Assembly (NCBI GenBank): GCA_020634555.1
Contig: JACKBK010000059.1
Coordinates: forward strand, 1-13,346
Direction: 5' to 3'
Origin: Caldilineae bacterium
GTDB lineage: Bacteria; Chloroflexota; Anaerolineae; JAAEKA01
Length of the DNA stretch: 13,346 nt
This document shows, piece by piece, positions 1-9,068 of the stretch (its first letter is position 1; each line of letters starts with the position of its first letter). The notes under the pieces were generated by a model. It was not told where the DNA came from, did no database searches, and saw only the letters and a program-made list of their open reading frames with translations. The position numbers and the translations under genes are program-made.

Positions 1-3000
1 GTGATCACAACGTCAGTGGCCACGGTTGGGGTGCTGACATTCTGGGTAGTGATGGTGTAGTACAGCGTCTCACCCAACATCACCGGATCGGGGTTGGCGA
101 TCTTGCTGACGAACAGGTCCGCTTCGCTGGGTTCGAGATTGAGACCAATCAGCAGCGGATCGTGGTCCGAGGTGCGGTACTGATCCGGATTGTAGAGGAT
201 GACCAACTGGTTGGCCGACTTGAACTCCTCGTTGTAATCCAGCACGCTGGGCTCGTCGGCGTTGATGTGCCAGGTGGTGGCGCCGTTGACCTGCGAGACC
301 ATGCTGGGGCTGGCCATGCTGTGGTCCAGCGAACCCGCCTGGGCGAAGTAGACGTAGGAGTAAGCATCTGGTCCCTGGTAAGCAGTTTCCAGGTTGGTGT
401 AGCCCGCCGTCTCCAGCGCATCGATGGGGTCTTCCATGGCGTAGGCGTTCAGGTCGCCCATGATGATGAAGTCGGGATCGCCGCTGTTGGTTGGGTCGGT
501 GGCGATCCAGCTCAACTCAGCGTTGGCAGCCTGGGTGCGGGTGAAGTTGTAGCATCCCTGACCGTCGCCCTGGTCCTCATCCAGCCCAGTTGCGTTGGTG
601 CAACCCTTCGACTTGAGGTGGTTGACCACGACGGTGAAACGCCCGTGGTTGGAAACCTCATCGAAGGTCTGCGCGAGCGCCGGACGGTTGAGATTTGTGT
701 TGAAGTTGGGATCGACCAGGCTGTTCAGGATGGCGAAGTCGCCCACCGGCTGAACCACGCCCGGCTTGTAGATGATGCCAACCTTGATGACATCGCCGGG
801 GTTGAAGGTGCCGGCATCGATGTAGTCGTACGTGCCAGGAGCGGTCAGGGCATTCAACCCATCGACCAAGTCCGCCAATGGCTCGACGCCCGGTGTGTTC
901 TCCAGCTCCATCAGGCCCAGCACGTCAGCGTCCAGAATATACAGCGCCTGCAGCAGTTTGTCGCGCTGGCGAGTGAACTCGGACGCATTCCACGCGCCGC
1001 GGCAATCCTCGTTCTGGTCCGGCCCACAGATTGGGCCGTTTTCAGCCAGGGTCAGGAAGTAGTTCAGCACGTTGAACGAGCTGACGCGCAGCGAGACGCC
1101 GGCGCGCACCGGATCGGGCGCGGCAGGCCGCGGGTTAGCAAAGGTAAAGGTCGGCATCTCGTATGGATAGACACGGTAGAGGATGCCGGCGCTGGACCAG
1201 CCAGGCGTGCCCTGGGTCATCACGCCCAGGATGTTGGTCACTTCGTCGCCGCTGCGCACTGTGTTAAGCGCGGTCAGTTCCGGCGGCGGGTAGATGATGG
1301 GATCGGGGTTCTGGGCCAGGTTGCCATCGTCCAGCGTGATCTGGTTGAGGTTGTTGGCGGCCTGCAAGTCGTTGGCCGGCGCACCCGGCGGTACGACGTT
1401 AGTTGGCTGCTGCAAGCGGCCGTTGGACAGGGTCAGAATGCCGCCGCGGCCGAGATTGTAGTTCTCGCTGACGGTCATGGTCTGCGGCATGGTGACCGTC
1501 ATGCCCTCGAAGCGCTCGGGATACACCGTTTCGGAGAACGGCAGAGTGACGTCCACAGGGCTGGCCGTCGCCGGGCTGCTGGGGCAAACGGTCACCGATG
1601 TGATGGAGGTGAGCTGGGTTTGCTCCTGGTATTCGGCGACCGTACCGGCTACGCGCACGGTGTCACCGACGGCCACATCCACGCCAAAGTTGTTGTCGTA
1701 GATGAAGATGCCCTCGGAGGTGGCGGGATCGGCGTCCTGCTCGCCATCCGGCTCCTCCATGAAGAAGCCGCGGATGCTGGACACGTCCTGGTAGTCGGCG
1801 TTCACCAGCGCTTCAGCGAAAACCTGCTGGCCAACGATGGGGCTGACGAGGCCACTGCCCTGGATGTCGTGAATGGGGGTCGATGGCCCGCCGCAGGCAG
1901 CCAGGCAGCCAAGGAACGCTGACCCATCAATTTGCGTGCCGGGCGAGAAAAGCGCGCCGCCGGAGCCGGTGGCCGTGCTGTGCTTGATCAGCGGGTCGGG
2001 GCCGGTGATGTCAGGGTCGCGGGTCAGAGACTGGTTGTCGCCGCCCTCAGGTCCGTAGGTGTACGAGACCACATTGGATGAGCCGTCGTTGAGGGTCACG
2101 GTGTCGCCGTCGTTGTTAAGGCCCAAAGCACCGGTGCTGGCTGTCTGAACAACCGAGTTGCCAAAGCTGCCGGTGGGCGTCCCGCCGCCAAACACAACGA
2201 CTGAACACTCGTCCGGGATGATCGTGTCGGCCGGGAAGGTGTGGCGTACGCTGTTGCCGTCGGAAAGCGTCCAGCCAGAGATGTCCATCGCCGCGCCGGA
2301 GTTGTTGACAATCTCGACAAACTCATCCTGCGTCGAGCTAACCACCCCATCGCCGTTGGCATCGCCGTTGACAGGGTCAGGGTCCGCCAGGATCTCGTTG
2401 ATGACCCAGTCAGGCGCAACAGGGAGGACGTTGGTGGCATTAGGTGTTGGTGTTTGCGCCACCAGTTGTGACGTGGCGTCGTTCCAGCCGTCGTTGGGGC
2501 CGGCGCCGTCCGGCAAGCGGTTCCATGAAGAACCAGGCGCTGTGTTCCAGCCTACCTGGTCAACGCGCACACCGGCTGCGTCGTACAGGTAGACCTGGTC
2601 GCCGCTGGCGTCCAGATCGAAGAACTGCGGGAAATCGGCCTCGTCCAACACCCAGAAGCCGCCGGCAGCGATCGATTGACCGGCCGGGATGAAGTAATCG
2701 TCGTCCACCGCGATCATCCAGTTTTCCAGGTCCACCGGGCTGCCGGTGGGATTGTAGAGCTCGATGAAGGCGGGGGCGCCCCCGTTGGGATCGACTTCGT
2801 TGATGACCACAGAACTGCCCAAGTTAGCAGCCGGTTGGGTGTTGGCAGCTCCCATGGTGGGCGTAGCGGTCCAGTTGAAGTCGGCAGCGTCGTCGCCCGT
2901 GTCGGTCCCGTCAGGCGTTCGGCCGGTTGACGTTGCGTAGAAAGGCTTGGGCGCAGCGCCCGAGTTGCCATAGCCGACCGAGTCGACCACTGCATCGGTC

Positions 3001-3875
3001 ATGTCGCTCAGTGTAAGCACCGTACCAGCGTTGGAAAGCGCCAGGCCGGGCACATTGGCCGTGGTCAGCACCAGGAAGTCTGTTGCCGAAACAACCTGGC
3101 CTGCGCTGATGGTACCGGTGCCGGTAGACCAATCCACAGTCCAACCGCTAACGTCAATGTCGCTGTCGGTTGTGTTGTAAAGCTCGATGGCCTCAGACGC
3201 GGTTGGCGTCACGATGAACTCGTTGATGACGATCGGAGCCGGAGGTGCGCCTTCAAAGGTCTGGCCGCTGTTGATGCTGCCCGGCGATTCAGTGACCGGA
3301 CCGGTCCAGGTAAAGTCATCGTAGCATTCGCCCGTGCCGACCAGTTGCAGCGATTGGCCGATGGGAGTGTTGCCGGGTTCGGAGACACCCACGTCGGTGC
3401 TGGTCATGCCGTTAGCCGGGCCATCAGTAGCGGTGAAGGTACCCTCATAGCTGAGGAACTGCAGAACCACCGCGCTGGCATTCACCAGCGCAAACCCATC
3501 GGGCGAGCCGTTCTGGATGCCTGCCTGCGGGAAGGCGAGCGCTCCAAAGCCGCTGCCCTCGTCGTCGATAGAGCCGCTCAGGTTCACGGTGGCGTACACC
3601 GTGCCATTGCTGCCGTTGTAGAGCGCCAGACTCCATCCGGTGAGGTCTGTGCCCGCGGGGCCGGCGACTTCGAGGAACTCGCCTACGTCGCCGCCGTCAT
3701 TGTCATAGTGAAACTCGTTGACGAATACCGGTGTCGCGCAGACCTGCGGAGCAGCCAGAGGGGCCTCGGCTGGCGCGGCCGCGAGCGACACGGGAAGGAC
3801 AAGCGCCATCAGCATACTGACCAGCACGGCCAGCGCCACTAGCGTTTGTTTGGACGGTACGATGTCCTGCAACAT
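1..3875 (-). CDS. ExeM/NucH-type secreted nuclease with four lamin-tail domains (3' end beyond window)
   Basis: The frame is open for 1291 codons from ATG 3875 and runs off the left edge. The start follows AGGAGG with a 6-base gap. Residues 1 to about 34 are a signal peptide (charged start, hydrophobic run, AAA before the mature part). Four lamin-tail-like domains begin at about residues 50, 215, 356 and 490, each opening with a V-x-N-E or V-I-N-E motif and containing GW or similar. An OB-fold-like NucH segment starts near 668 (IHDIQG). An endonuclease/exonuclease/phosphatase domain spans about 929-1250, with the expected catalytic set: N935 in SFNVLNYF, E990 in LMELEN, H1086 in NHLKSKG, D1141 and N1143 in GDLNAY, and D1237/H1238 in SDHDP. 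A DUF11-like repeat starts near 1252 (DLFVSKIANPDPV). The family is known for extracellular DNase activity; a role in nutrient scavenging or biofilm DNA turnover is inferred. All active-site residues are present, so it should be active. Confidence 0.93.
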   Translation of the reverse strand, partial: MLQDIVPSKQTLVALAVLVSMLMALVLPVSLAAAPAEAPLAAPQVCATPVFVNEFHYDNDGGDVGEFLEVAGPAGTDLTGWSLALYNGSNGTVYATVNLSGSIDDEGSGFGALAFPQAGIQNGSPDGFALVNASAVVLQFLSYEGTFTATDGPANGMTSTDVGVSEPGNTPIGQSLQLVGTGECYDDFTWTGPVTESPGSINSGQTFEGAPPAPIVINEFIVTPTASEAIELYNTTDSDIDVSGWTVDWSTGTGTISAGQVVSATDFLVLTTANVPGLALSNAGTVLTLSDMTDAVVDSVGYGNSGAAPKPFYATSTGRTPDGTDTGDDAADFNWTATPTMGAANTQPAANLGSSVVINEVDPNGGAPAFIELYNPTGSPVDLENWMIAVDDDYFIPAGQSIAAGGFWVLDEADFPQFFDLDASGDQVYLYDAAGVRVDQVGWNTAPGSSWNRLPDGAGPNDGWNDATSQLVAQTPTPNATNVLPVAPDWVINEILADPDPVNGDANGDGVVSSTQDEFVEIVNNSGAAMDISGWTLSDGNSVRHTFPADTIIPDECSVVVFGGGTPTGSFGNSVVQTASTGALGLNNDGDTVTLNDGSSNVVSYTYGPEGGDNQSLTRDPDITGPDPLIKHSTATGSGGALFSPGTQIDGSAFLGCLAACGGPSTPIHDIQGSGLVSPIVGQQVFAEALVNADYQDVSSIRGFFMEEPDGEQDADPATSEGIFIYDNNFGVDVAVGDTVRVAGTVAEYQEQTQLTSITSVTVCPSSPATASPVDVTLPFSETVYPERFEGMTVTMPQTMTVSENYNLGRGGILTLSNGRLQQPTNVVPPGAPANDLQAANNLNQITLDDGNLAQNPDPIIYPPPELTALNTVRSGDEVTNILGVMTQGTPGWSSAGILYRVYPYEMPTFTFANPRPAAPDPVRAGVSLRVSSFNVLNYFLTLAENGPICGPDQNEDCRGAWNASEFTRQRDKLLQALYILDADVLGLMELENTPGVEPLADLVDGLNALTAPGTYDYIDAGTFNPGDVIKVGIIYKPGVVQPVGDFAILNSLVDPNFNTNLNRPALAQTFDEVSNHGRFTVVVNHLKSKGCTNATGLDEDQGDGQGCYNFTRTQAANAELSWIATDPTNSGDPDFIIMGDLNAYAMEDPIDALETAGYTNLETAYQGPDAYSYVYFAQAGSLDHSMASPSMVSQVNGATTWHINADEPSVLDYNEEFKSANQLVILYNPDQYRTSDHDPLLIGLNLEPSEADLFVSKIANPDPVMLGETLYYTITTQNVSTPTVATDVVI

Positions 3876-3879
3876 TGAT

Positions 3880-3890
3880 TTCCTCCTGGG
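3880..3890 (-). promoter_or_regulatory. Ribosome binding site of the nuclease gene
   Basis: AGGAGG on the minus strand lies 6 bases before ATG 3875, a near-perfect Shine-Dalgarno match. It fixes the start of the otherwise open-ended reading frame. Confidence 0.8.
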
Positions 3891-3971
3891 GAAAAGCGCT
3901 CGTCGATGGTGACGAAGCGCGCGAAACCGTTAATCGGTTGGGGAGCTTGGGCTGAACGATTCGACGCAGGA

Positions 3972-4000
3972 ATTATAGCATGCCCGCCGAACAGGGTCAA
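3972..4000 (-). promoter_or_regulatory. Sigma-70-type promoter of the nuclease gene
   Basis: On the minus strand TTGACC (3995-4000) and TATAAT (3972-3977) are separated by exactly 17 bases. TGC directly precedes the -10 box, making it an extended -10. Transcription would start near 3965, giving a leader of about 90 bases before the ATG at 3875. This is the best promoter in the window. Confidence 0.8.
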
Positions 4001-4029
4001 TTGACAGCGGGTTAACGGCACGTAAAAAG

Positions 4030-4058
4030 TTGCGTATTGGATGCTGTGTATTGCGTAT
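4030..4058. repeat. Short direct repeat TTGCGTAT downstream of the mannosidase gene
   Basis: TTGCGTAT occurs at 4030-4037 and 4051-4058, 21 bases apart, between the mannosidase stop codon and the nuclease promoter. No convincing intrinsic terminator was seen for the mannosidase in this gap; there is only a T5 run on the minus strand without a clean stem. Confidence 0.4.
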
Positions 4059-4091
4059 CACACTGGAAGTTGCACGACACTACTCCGTCCG

Positions 4092-7000
4092 TCAAGCAGG
4101 GATCAACCGCAACGTTACGATCTCATATGGCTTGACGAACAGTGTAACCTGATTGCCAACCGGTGTCAGGTCTGCCTGGTGTTCCTCCAGCAGGTTTGTA
4201 TGCTCCACCGCCTTGAGTGGAAAGCTGGCTGTCAGGGTCGCCCAGCCGCGGCGGCGCTGGCTTTCGTACAGACGAACGATTACCCCGCGGCCATTCTCCG
4301 CCTGCTTAATGGTTTCCAGAACGATGTTGGGGGAATCGCATGACACCAAGGGCAGCAGCTTGAGCGGCGAGCCGGCATCTGTTCTGTCGCTTGCCTCGAT
4401 CCGGCTGACCAGAATCGGATCGTTCAAGCAGTATGCTTCGGGAATAACGCCCGCCTCCCAACCACCCGCGTGCGGCAAAAGGCTGTAGACGAAGTGGTGC
4501 TCACCCTGGTCCGCCTCGCCGTCCGGGATGGTGGGGCTGCGCAACAGGCTGAGGCGGATCACGTTGCCACGCACATCGTAGCCATACTTGCAGTCGTTGA
4601 GCAGGCTGACGCCATAATCGCCCTCACTGAGATCGACCCACTTGTGGGCGCAGGTCTCGAAGCGCGCCCAGTCCCAGCTTGTGTTGCGGTGCGTGGGGCG
4701 TTCCACGTTGCCCCACTGGATCTCATGAGTCGCGGTTGGCGCCAGCACATCCACCGGAAACGCGACCTTGAGAAGGATATGGCGCTCGCGCCAGTCGATG
4801 GTCGTGTCGAAGTCGAGGCGCGGGCTGTTGTGCGCCAGCGAAACATGCTGAACCAGCGTGCTGTTCAGGATACGCCGCTTGATCTCCAGTGTCGCACGCA
4901 GCGGCCCAGCCTCAACGACCCGGACCGACTCCGCCGGCTCAGCCAGCCAGACCCGGTCGTCGTAGAAGATATCGATGTCCCAGGCATCCCAGGCCTTGGG
5001 GCGGTCCTCGAAGGCCTGAAGTTGATTGGCCAGCGCGCCCGGTGCAAGCACATCACGCTCGTTCGTCTTATCATAGATGCGCGTGACATCGCCGTTGGCG
5101 TCGAACTCGACACGCAGAAAGCGATTTTCGAGAAGAGTCGGGGTGGCGTTGAGAGATTTCGCTTCACCGGCATCCTCGTCGAACGGGGCGATAACCAACG
5201 GCGTCACGCTGTAAGGCGACAGCTCGCCGGCGTCGATCAGCGTGCCGCGGTCGGTGGTCTGCGTGCGGACGGGATGGCCGTCGATGTGAGCCAGCCGGCC
5301 GGTAGCTGGCAGTACGTCACTCCACAGCGCCAGATCGCGGCGGGCGAATCCGGTGGGATTGACGAGAAGCAAATCGCCGCCTGTCCGCGCGCCGATGACG
5401 GCTAATGCCGAGTCGCGCGCCTCCGTAGCAAGCTGTTGGATGGCGGCGTACTGCGCCTGCGAGTCGACATACACCTGCCCGATGCTGCTGCCCGGGATGA
5501 TGTCATGAAACTGGTTGAGGCACATCAGGCGCCACGCGGCCAGAAGCGCATCTTTTGGATAGACATAGCTTGCATCGAACCGGGCCGCCAGCGTCGCCAC
5601 GAACTCGGTGTCGTGCAGAAGAAACTCGCACTTGCGATTGGCGCGCTTGTTGCGGCTTTGAGTGGTGTAGGTGCCGCGATGATATTCCAGATACAGCTCG
5701 CCGTTCCAAATCGGCAAACGCTGGCCGGCCTCGCGTTCCATGTCGCGGAAAAACTCGCCGACAGGGCGTTGGCGGGCCGCGGGCATGGCGGGAAACTCGG
5801 CCAGCTCGCGCAGGTTCTCCAGCATTTCGCGGGTTGGGCCGCCGCCGCCATCGCCGTAGCCGAAGGCCATGAAGACGTCGTTTTGCATCTCTTTCTGTTG
5901 AAAGTTGTTCCACGCGCCCAGCGCTTCCGCCGGTGTAGCCATGGCGTTGTAGGTGCTGGCGTAGGCGCTGCCGCCCGCCGGCGAGGTGCTGAAATGCGTC
6001 AACACCTGGGTGCCGTCCAGCCCCTGCCACCAGAAGCTGTCATACGGCATACGGTTGTACTGGCTCCAGCCTATCTTGATCGTAAAGAAGTAGTCCAGCC
6101 CCGCCTGCTTGATCAGTTGCGGCAAGGCCCATGCGTAACCAAACACATCCGGCAGCCAGAGCACCGGCGATTCGGCGTCGGCGCCAAAATGCTGGCGAAA
6201 ATAGGTGCGTCCCAAAAGGAACTGGCGCGCCAGCGACTCCGCGCCGGTCAAGTTGCAGTCGGCCTCCACCCACATCCCGCCAATCGGCTCCCAGCGGCCT
6301 TCGGCCACCCGCTGCTTGATGGCATCGAAGAGATCAGGGTAGTCGGAGCGAATGTATTCGTAGAGCTGCGGCTGGCTCTGCGTGAAGTGGTAGTCGGGGA
6401 ACTGTTCCATCAGGCGCAACACGGTGTGGAACGAGCGGCCCGCTTTACGTCGCGTCTGGTCCAACGTCCATAGCCAGGCGACGTCGATGTGCGCATGGCC
6501 GGTGGCGGTAAGTATCACCGGCATGGGCGGTCCAGCCTGGGCGATCCCCGCGTTCAGCGCGGCATGCGCTGGCGCGATGCTGGCATAGAACCGGTCTCCA
6601 AAAGGCTCGACCGTGTCAAGAAGAACGAAGGACTGGTCAAGGGCGTTGAGCAGTGCGTTGCGCGCCGGTGTGTTGGGATCCAGAGTTTTGGCCGCGCCTA
6701 GCGCCACCCGCGCGGTGGCGATGAAGTCGCGCGTGGGCTGGTCGATCTGCACGACGGCGCAGGAGTGCATCACCAGGTGAGACACCGGATCGGTGTTCCA
6801 CCCGGCGCCCAGCCCGGTCCAGCCGTGCAAGGCCAGCATATGTGGCCGGCCGTCGCACCACATAACAGGGAGCCGAATTTCCTGGTGGTGGCGGTCGCAC
6901 GCCGCGTAGGGAACGCCGTCGATATAGGCCAGCGCTTCGGGGTGGCTGAAGTTGTGCGCATCGCCCAGCGGCAGATAGAGCGCAATCGGCTGGCTCTGCG

Positions 7001-7253
7001 GCCAGTCAGGCGGAACTGTGAAATGCGACCTCAACACAAAATCGGTCGCCGGCGTTCCCCAGTGGCTGTCCGGTTGGATGATCGGCCAGTGGCTATCGTC
7101 CACATCCGGCGCAACGGGTGGTGAGACGACAGGATCCGGCAGCGTCTGGTAGCGAAACGGCGGCAGCGGCATGCGCTGGCGATACGCCAGCGGCTCGATC
7201 AGTGCAAGGCGCTGCGTGATTTTCTCGATCGTCCAGCGGATGGTGTGGCTCAT
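4092..7253 (-). CDS. GH38 alpha-mannosidase (MAN2C1-like, cytoplasmic)
   Basis: This 1053-residue protein hydrolyses alpha-mannosidic bonds with retention of configuration, using a divalent metal. Its length matches the roughly 1040 residues usual for the MAN2C1-like branch. Residues 1 to about 240 form the N-terminal beta-rich domain. The catalytic barrel follows, with GHAHIDVAWLW (252-262; H255 and D257 as metal ligands), the WVEADCN segment holding the probable nucleophile D332, LWLPDVFGYAW (365-375), a glycine-rich GYGDGGGGPT (465-474) and NQFHDIIPG (580-588) with metal ligand H583. The rest is the C-terminal beta-sandwich part. There is no signal peptide, so it probably acts in the cytoplasm on imported or recycled mannosides. 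The start at ATG 7253 has only a weak purine run upstream. The GH13 gene lies 220 bases upstream on the same strand, apparently as a separate transcript. The exact substrate cannot be told from sequence. Confidence 0.95.
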   Translation of the reverse strand: MSHTIRWTIEKITQRLALIEPLAYRQRMPLPPFRYQTLPDPVVSPPVAPDVDDSHWPIIQPDSHWGTPATDFVLRSHFTVPPDWPQSQPIALYLPLGDAHNFSHPEALAYIDGVPYAACDRHHQEIRLPVMWCDGRPHMLALHGWTGLGAGWNTDPVSHLVMHSCAVVQIDQPTRDFIATARVALGAAKTLDPNTPARNALLNALDQSFVLLDTVEPFGDRFYASIAPAHAALNAGIAQAGPPMPVILTATGHAHIDVAWLWTLDQTRRKAGRSFHTVLRLMEQFPDYHFTQSQPQLYEYIRSDYPDLFDAIKQRVAEGRWEPIGGMWVEADCNLTGAESLARQFLLGRTYFRQHFGADAESPVLWLPDVFGYAWALPQLIKQAGLDYFFTIKIGWSQYNRMPYDSFWWQGLDGTQVLTHFSTSPAGGSAYASTYNAMATPAEALGAWNNFQQKEMQNDVFMAFGYGDGGGGPTREMLENLRELAEFPAMPAARQRPVGEFFRDMEREAGQRLPIWNGELYLEYHRGTYTTQSRNKRANRKCEFLLHDTEFVATLAARFDASYVYPKDALLAAWRLMCLNQFHDIIPGSSIGQVYVDSQAQYAAIQQLATEARDSALAVIGARTGGDLLLVNPTGFARRDLALWSDVLPATGRLAHIDGHPVRTQTTDRGTLIDAGELSPYSVTPLVIAPFDEDAGEAKSLNATPTLLENRFLRVEFDANGDVTRIYDKTNERDVLAPGALANQLQAFEDRPKAWDAWDIDIFYDDRVWLAEPAESVRVVEAGPLRATLEIKRRILNSTLVQHVSLAHNSPRLDFDTTIDWRERHILLKVAFPVDVLAPTATHEIQWGNVERPTHRNTSWDWARFETCAHKWVDLSEGDYGVSLLNDCKYGYDVRGNVIRLSLLRSPTIPDGEADQGEHHFVYSLLPHAGGWEAGVIPEAYCLNDPILVSRIEASDRTDAGSPLKLLPLVSCDSPNIVLETIKQAENGRGVIVRLYESQRRRGWATLTASFPLKAVEHTNLLEEHQADLTPVGNQVTLFVKPYEIVTLRLIPA

Positions 7254-7314
7254 AGTGGTAGCTTTCTAGCAGACGTTCCCGGTTGAGCCGGGCAACGGTT
7301 GGAGTATCCCGTCG

Positions 7315-7344
7315 AGTCTACACGAACGGTGCATTTTCAGTCAA
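7315..7344 (-). promoter_or_regulatory. Candidate promoter of the mannosidase gene
   Basis: On the minus strand TTGACT (7339-7344) is followed after 18 bases by TAGACT (7315-7320). The -35 box matches 5 of 6 and the -10 box 4 of 6. It lies just after the probable GH13 terminator and about 60 bases before the mannosidase start, which is the expected place. Confidence 0.4.
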
Positions 7345-7367
7345 TTGCGGCTGAGCGTGCGCGCTAG

Positions 7368-7390
7368 AAAAAAAGATGACGGCCACGTCA
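7368..7390 (-). terminator. Probable intrinsic terminator of the GH13 gene
   Basis: On the minus strand a 5-bp stem TGACG/CGTCA with a 4-base loop (7377-7390) is followed two bases later by seven T (7374 down to 7368). It sits about 84 bases after the GH13 stop. The stem is short but the T tract is good. Confidence 0.5.
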
Positions 7391-7473
7391 GCAAGCCGCC
7401 TGGTATCCCAAGTACAGAGCCACCTTCCACAACCAGCTCTTCTGGGCCTGCAAGGCACTCTGGCTAGACGACG

Positions 7474-8952
7474 TTACACTGCGCCGATGAGAGCGATGCC
7501 GCTGCGCGGTGGGACAGCGACGCCGTGCAGGATGCCGTTGTCGACCCGGGCGTTTTCTGTGCCCCAGACAGTCTGAAAGGTGGCGCCGTCGGCTGCGAAC
7601 CCGCTGGCCGGCGTTTCCAGACGCACGAAATCTTTGCCGGCATTGAGCGCGACAACTGCGATCTGGTTCTCCCAGTGGCGGGCATAGACCACCAGATCGG
7701 TGCTGGTCTGCAAGACGGCAAAGCCTCCATGGCTAAAGACGGGATAGGTGCTGCGCAGCGCGGTAGCGCGGCGTGTGTAATCCAATAGATCCTCGTCCCA
7801 CGCGGCGTGCGGACCGGTGTGATAGTCGTCCTTCCAGGGGAAACCGCGGCGGCAGTCGGGATCACGGCCACCTTCCATGCCGATCTCGTCGCCGTAGTAG
7901 ATGCAGGGTGCGCCGGGGATTGTCATCAGGAAAAGCAGCGCCAGGCGATAGGCGCGGCCATCGCGGCGGGCCAACGTGGCAAAGCGCGGCGTATCGTGGC
8001 TGCCCAGCAGATTGAGCTGCGCGTGGGCGATCTCGGCTGGGTAACGGGACAGCACGTTGGTGATCGTCGCGGCGAAGCCAGCCCCGTCCAGCCGCTCGAT
8101 GTGGCCGTAACCTGTGCCAAGCGCCGCGTTGTGGTCCAGCGTTTCACGGGCGAAGAAGCCCAGGCAGGCACGGGTGATGGGGTAGTTCATCACCGCGTCG
8201 AACTGGTCGCCCTGCAGCCAGCGATGCGCATCGCCCCAGATCTCGCCGACGATGTATGCCTCCGGATTGACGCCCTTGACACGACGGCGGAACTCGCGCC
8301 AGAACTCGTCGTCGTCGATCTCGTTGGGCACGTCCAGCCGCCAGCCGTCGATGCCCTGCTCGACCCAATACTGCCCTACCCCCCAAAGAAAATCCCGTAC
8401 GGCGGGGTTACGGGTGTTCAGCTTCGGCAGCGCCGGGATGTTCCACCAGGCGGCGTAGTTGGGCGGCTTGTGGCCCTCGTAGGCGTGCAGCGGCCAGCCA
8501 TTGACATAAAACCAGTCGAGATACGGCGAGGCCTGGCCGTTCTCCAGCAGATGGTTGAACTGGTAGAAGCCACGGCTGGCATGGTTGAACACGCCGTCCA
8601 GAACGACCCGGATGCCGCGCCGGTGCGCCTCCTCCAGCAGCCGCTTGAAGGCTGCGTTGCCGCCCAGAATCGGGTCAATCTTGTAGAAATCGTGGGTGTG
8701 ATAGCGGTGGTTGGCGGTGGACTGGAAGATGGGACAGAAGTAGAGCGCCGTAACTCCGAGCGATTGCAGGTAATCGAGGTGCTCGACAACGCCGATCAGG
8801 TCACCACCCTTGAAACCGTGGAGGGTCGGCGGATAGTCCCAACGTTCCAGGTTGGTTGGCTTGGCCACCGAGCGGCTGCGGGCAAAACGGTCAGGAAAGA
8901 TCTGATAGAAGATTGCGGATTTGACCCAATCAGGGGTCCTTGCTTCGACCAT
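7474..8952 (-). CDS. GH13 alpha-glycosidase (neopullulanase/cyclomaltodextrinase-like)
   Basis: The 492-residue protein has the GH13 conserved regions in order: DGVFNH (119-124), LPKLN (175-179), GWRLDVPNE (203-211) with nucleophile D207, GEIWG (236-240) with acid/base E237, and GSHD (317-320) with D320 as transition-state stabiliser. LPKLN resembles the MPKLN signature of the neopullulanase/cyclomaltodextrinase group, which cleaves cyclodextrins, pullulan or maltooligosaccharides. Members of that group are usually about 580 residues with an N-terminal CBM34-type domain; here the barrel begins within the first 15 residues (WVKSAIFYQIFPDRF), so that domain is absent. The C-terminal beta domain is present (about 400-492). 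There is no signal peptide, so it is probably cytoplasmic. ATG 8952 has only a distant GGAG upstream, but homologues typically begin close to this point. Exact specificity is uncertain. Confidence 0.93.
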   Translation of the reverse strand: MVEARTPDWVKSAIFYQIFPDRFARSRSVAKPTNLERWDYPPTLHGFKGGDLIGVVEHLDYLQSLGVTALYFCPIFQSTANHRYHTHDFYKIDPILGGNAAFKRLLEEAHRRGIRVVLDGVFNHASRGFYQFNHLLENGQASPYLDWFYVNGWPLHAYEGHKPPNYAAWWNIPALPKLNTRNPAVRDFLWGVGQYWVEQGIDGWRLDVPNEIDDDEFWREFRRRVKGVNPEAYIVGEIWGDAHRWLQGDQFDAVMNYPITRACLGFFARETLDHNAALGTGYGHIERLDGAGFAATITNVLSRYPAEIAHAQLNLLGSHDTPRFATLARRDGRAYRLALLFLMTIPGAPCIYYGDEIGMEGGRDPDCRRGFPWKDDYHTGPHAAWDEDLLDYTRRATALRSTYPVFSHGGFAVLQTSTDLVVYARHWENQIAVVALNAGKDFVRLETPASGFAADGATFQTVWGTENARVDNGILHGVAVPPRSGIALIGAV

Positions 8953-8984
8953 GAAACTGTGTTAACTCCGATGTTAGCATGAAT

Positions 8985-9013
8985 TTGGAAGGCGATGGGC
9001 GCAATGATACAAC
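8985..9013 (+). promoter_or_regulatory. Candidate promoter of the Nudix gene
   Basis: TTGGAA (8985-8990) and TACAAC (9008-9013) are 17 bases apart, each a 4 of 6 match. The -10 box overlaps the -10 box of the divergent GH13 promoter, so the two could compete for polymerase. The match is modest. Confidence 0.25.
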
Positions 9014-9032
9014 AGGTTTTAAAGTGCGACAA
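9004..9032 (-). promoter_or_regulatory. Candidate promoter of the GH13 gene
   Basis: On the minus strand TTGTCG (9027-9032) and TATCAT (9004-9009) are 17 bases apart (4 of 6 and 5 of 6 matches). The leader would be about 45 bases. It lies in the divergent gap shared with the Nudix gene. Confidence 0.42.
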
Positions 9033-9068
9033 AACGCTTTTCCAGGCTACAAGAAAGGGAACACACCA

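Noticed and set aside
162..1922. 586-codon open frame on the plus strand
   Set aside because: It lies wholly antisense to the nuclease, whose domains and catalytic motifs are clear. The plus-strand translation has no recognisable motif and arises from the GC-biased third positions.
4470..6473. Long plus-strand frames opposite the mannosidase (311 and 345 codons)
   Set aside because: Antisense shadows of a well-supported GH38 gene, without motifs or ribosome binding sites.
7807..8982. 391-codon plus-strand frame opposite the GH13 gene
   Set aside because: Antisense shadow of the GH13 catalytic region; no family features.
8979..9068. Upstream start for the Nudix protein (30 extra residues)
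   Set aside because: No ribosome binding site and an unusual N-terminus; ATG 9069 has AAAGGGA at a good distance.
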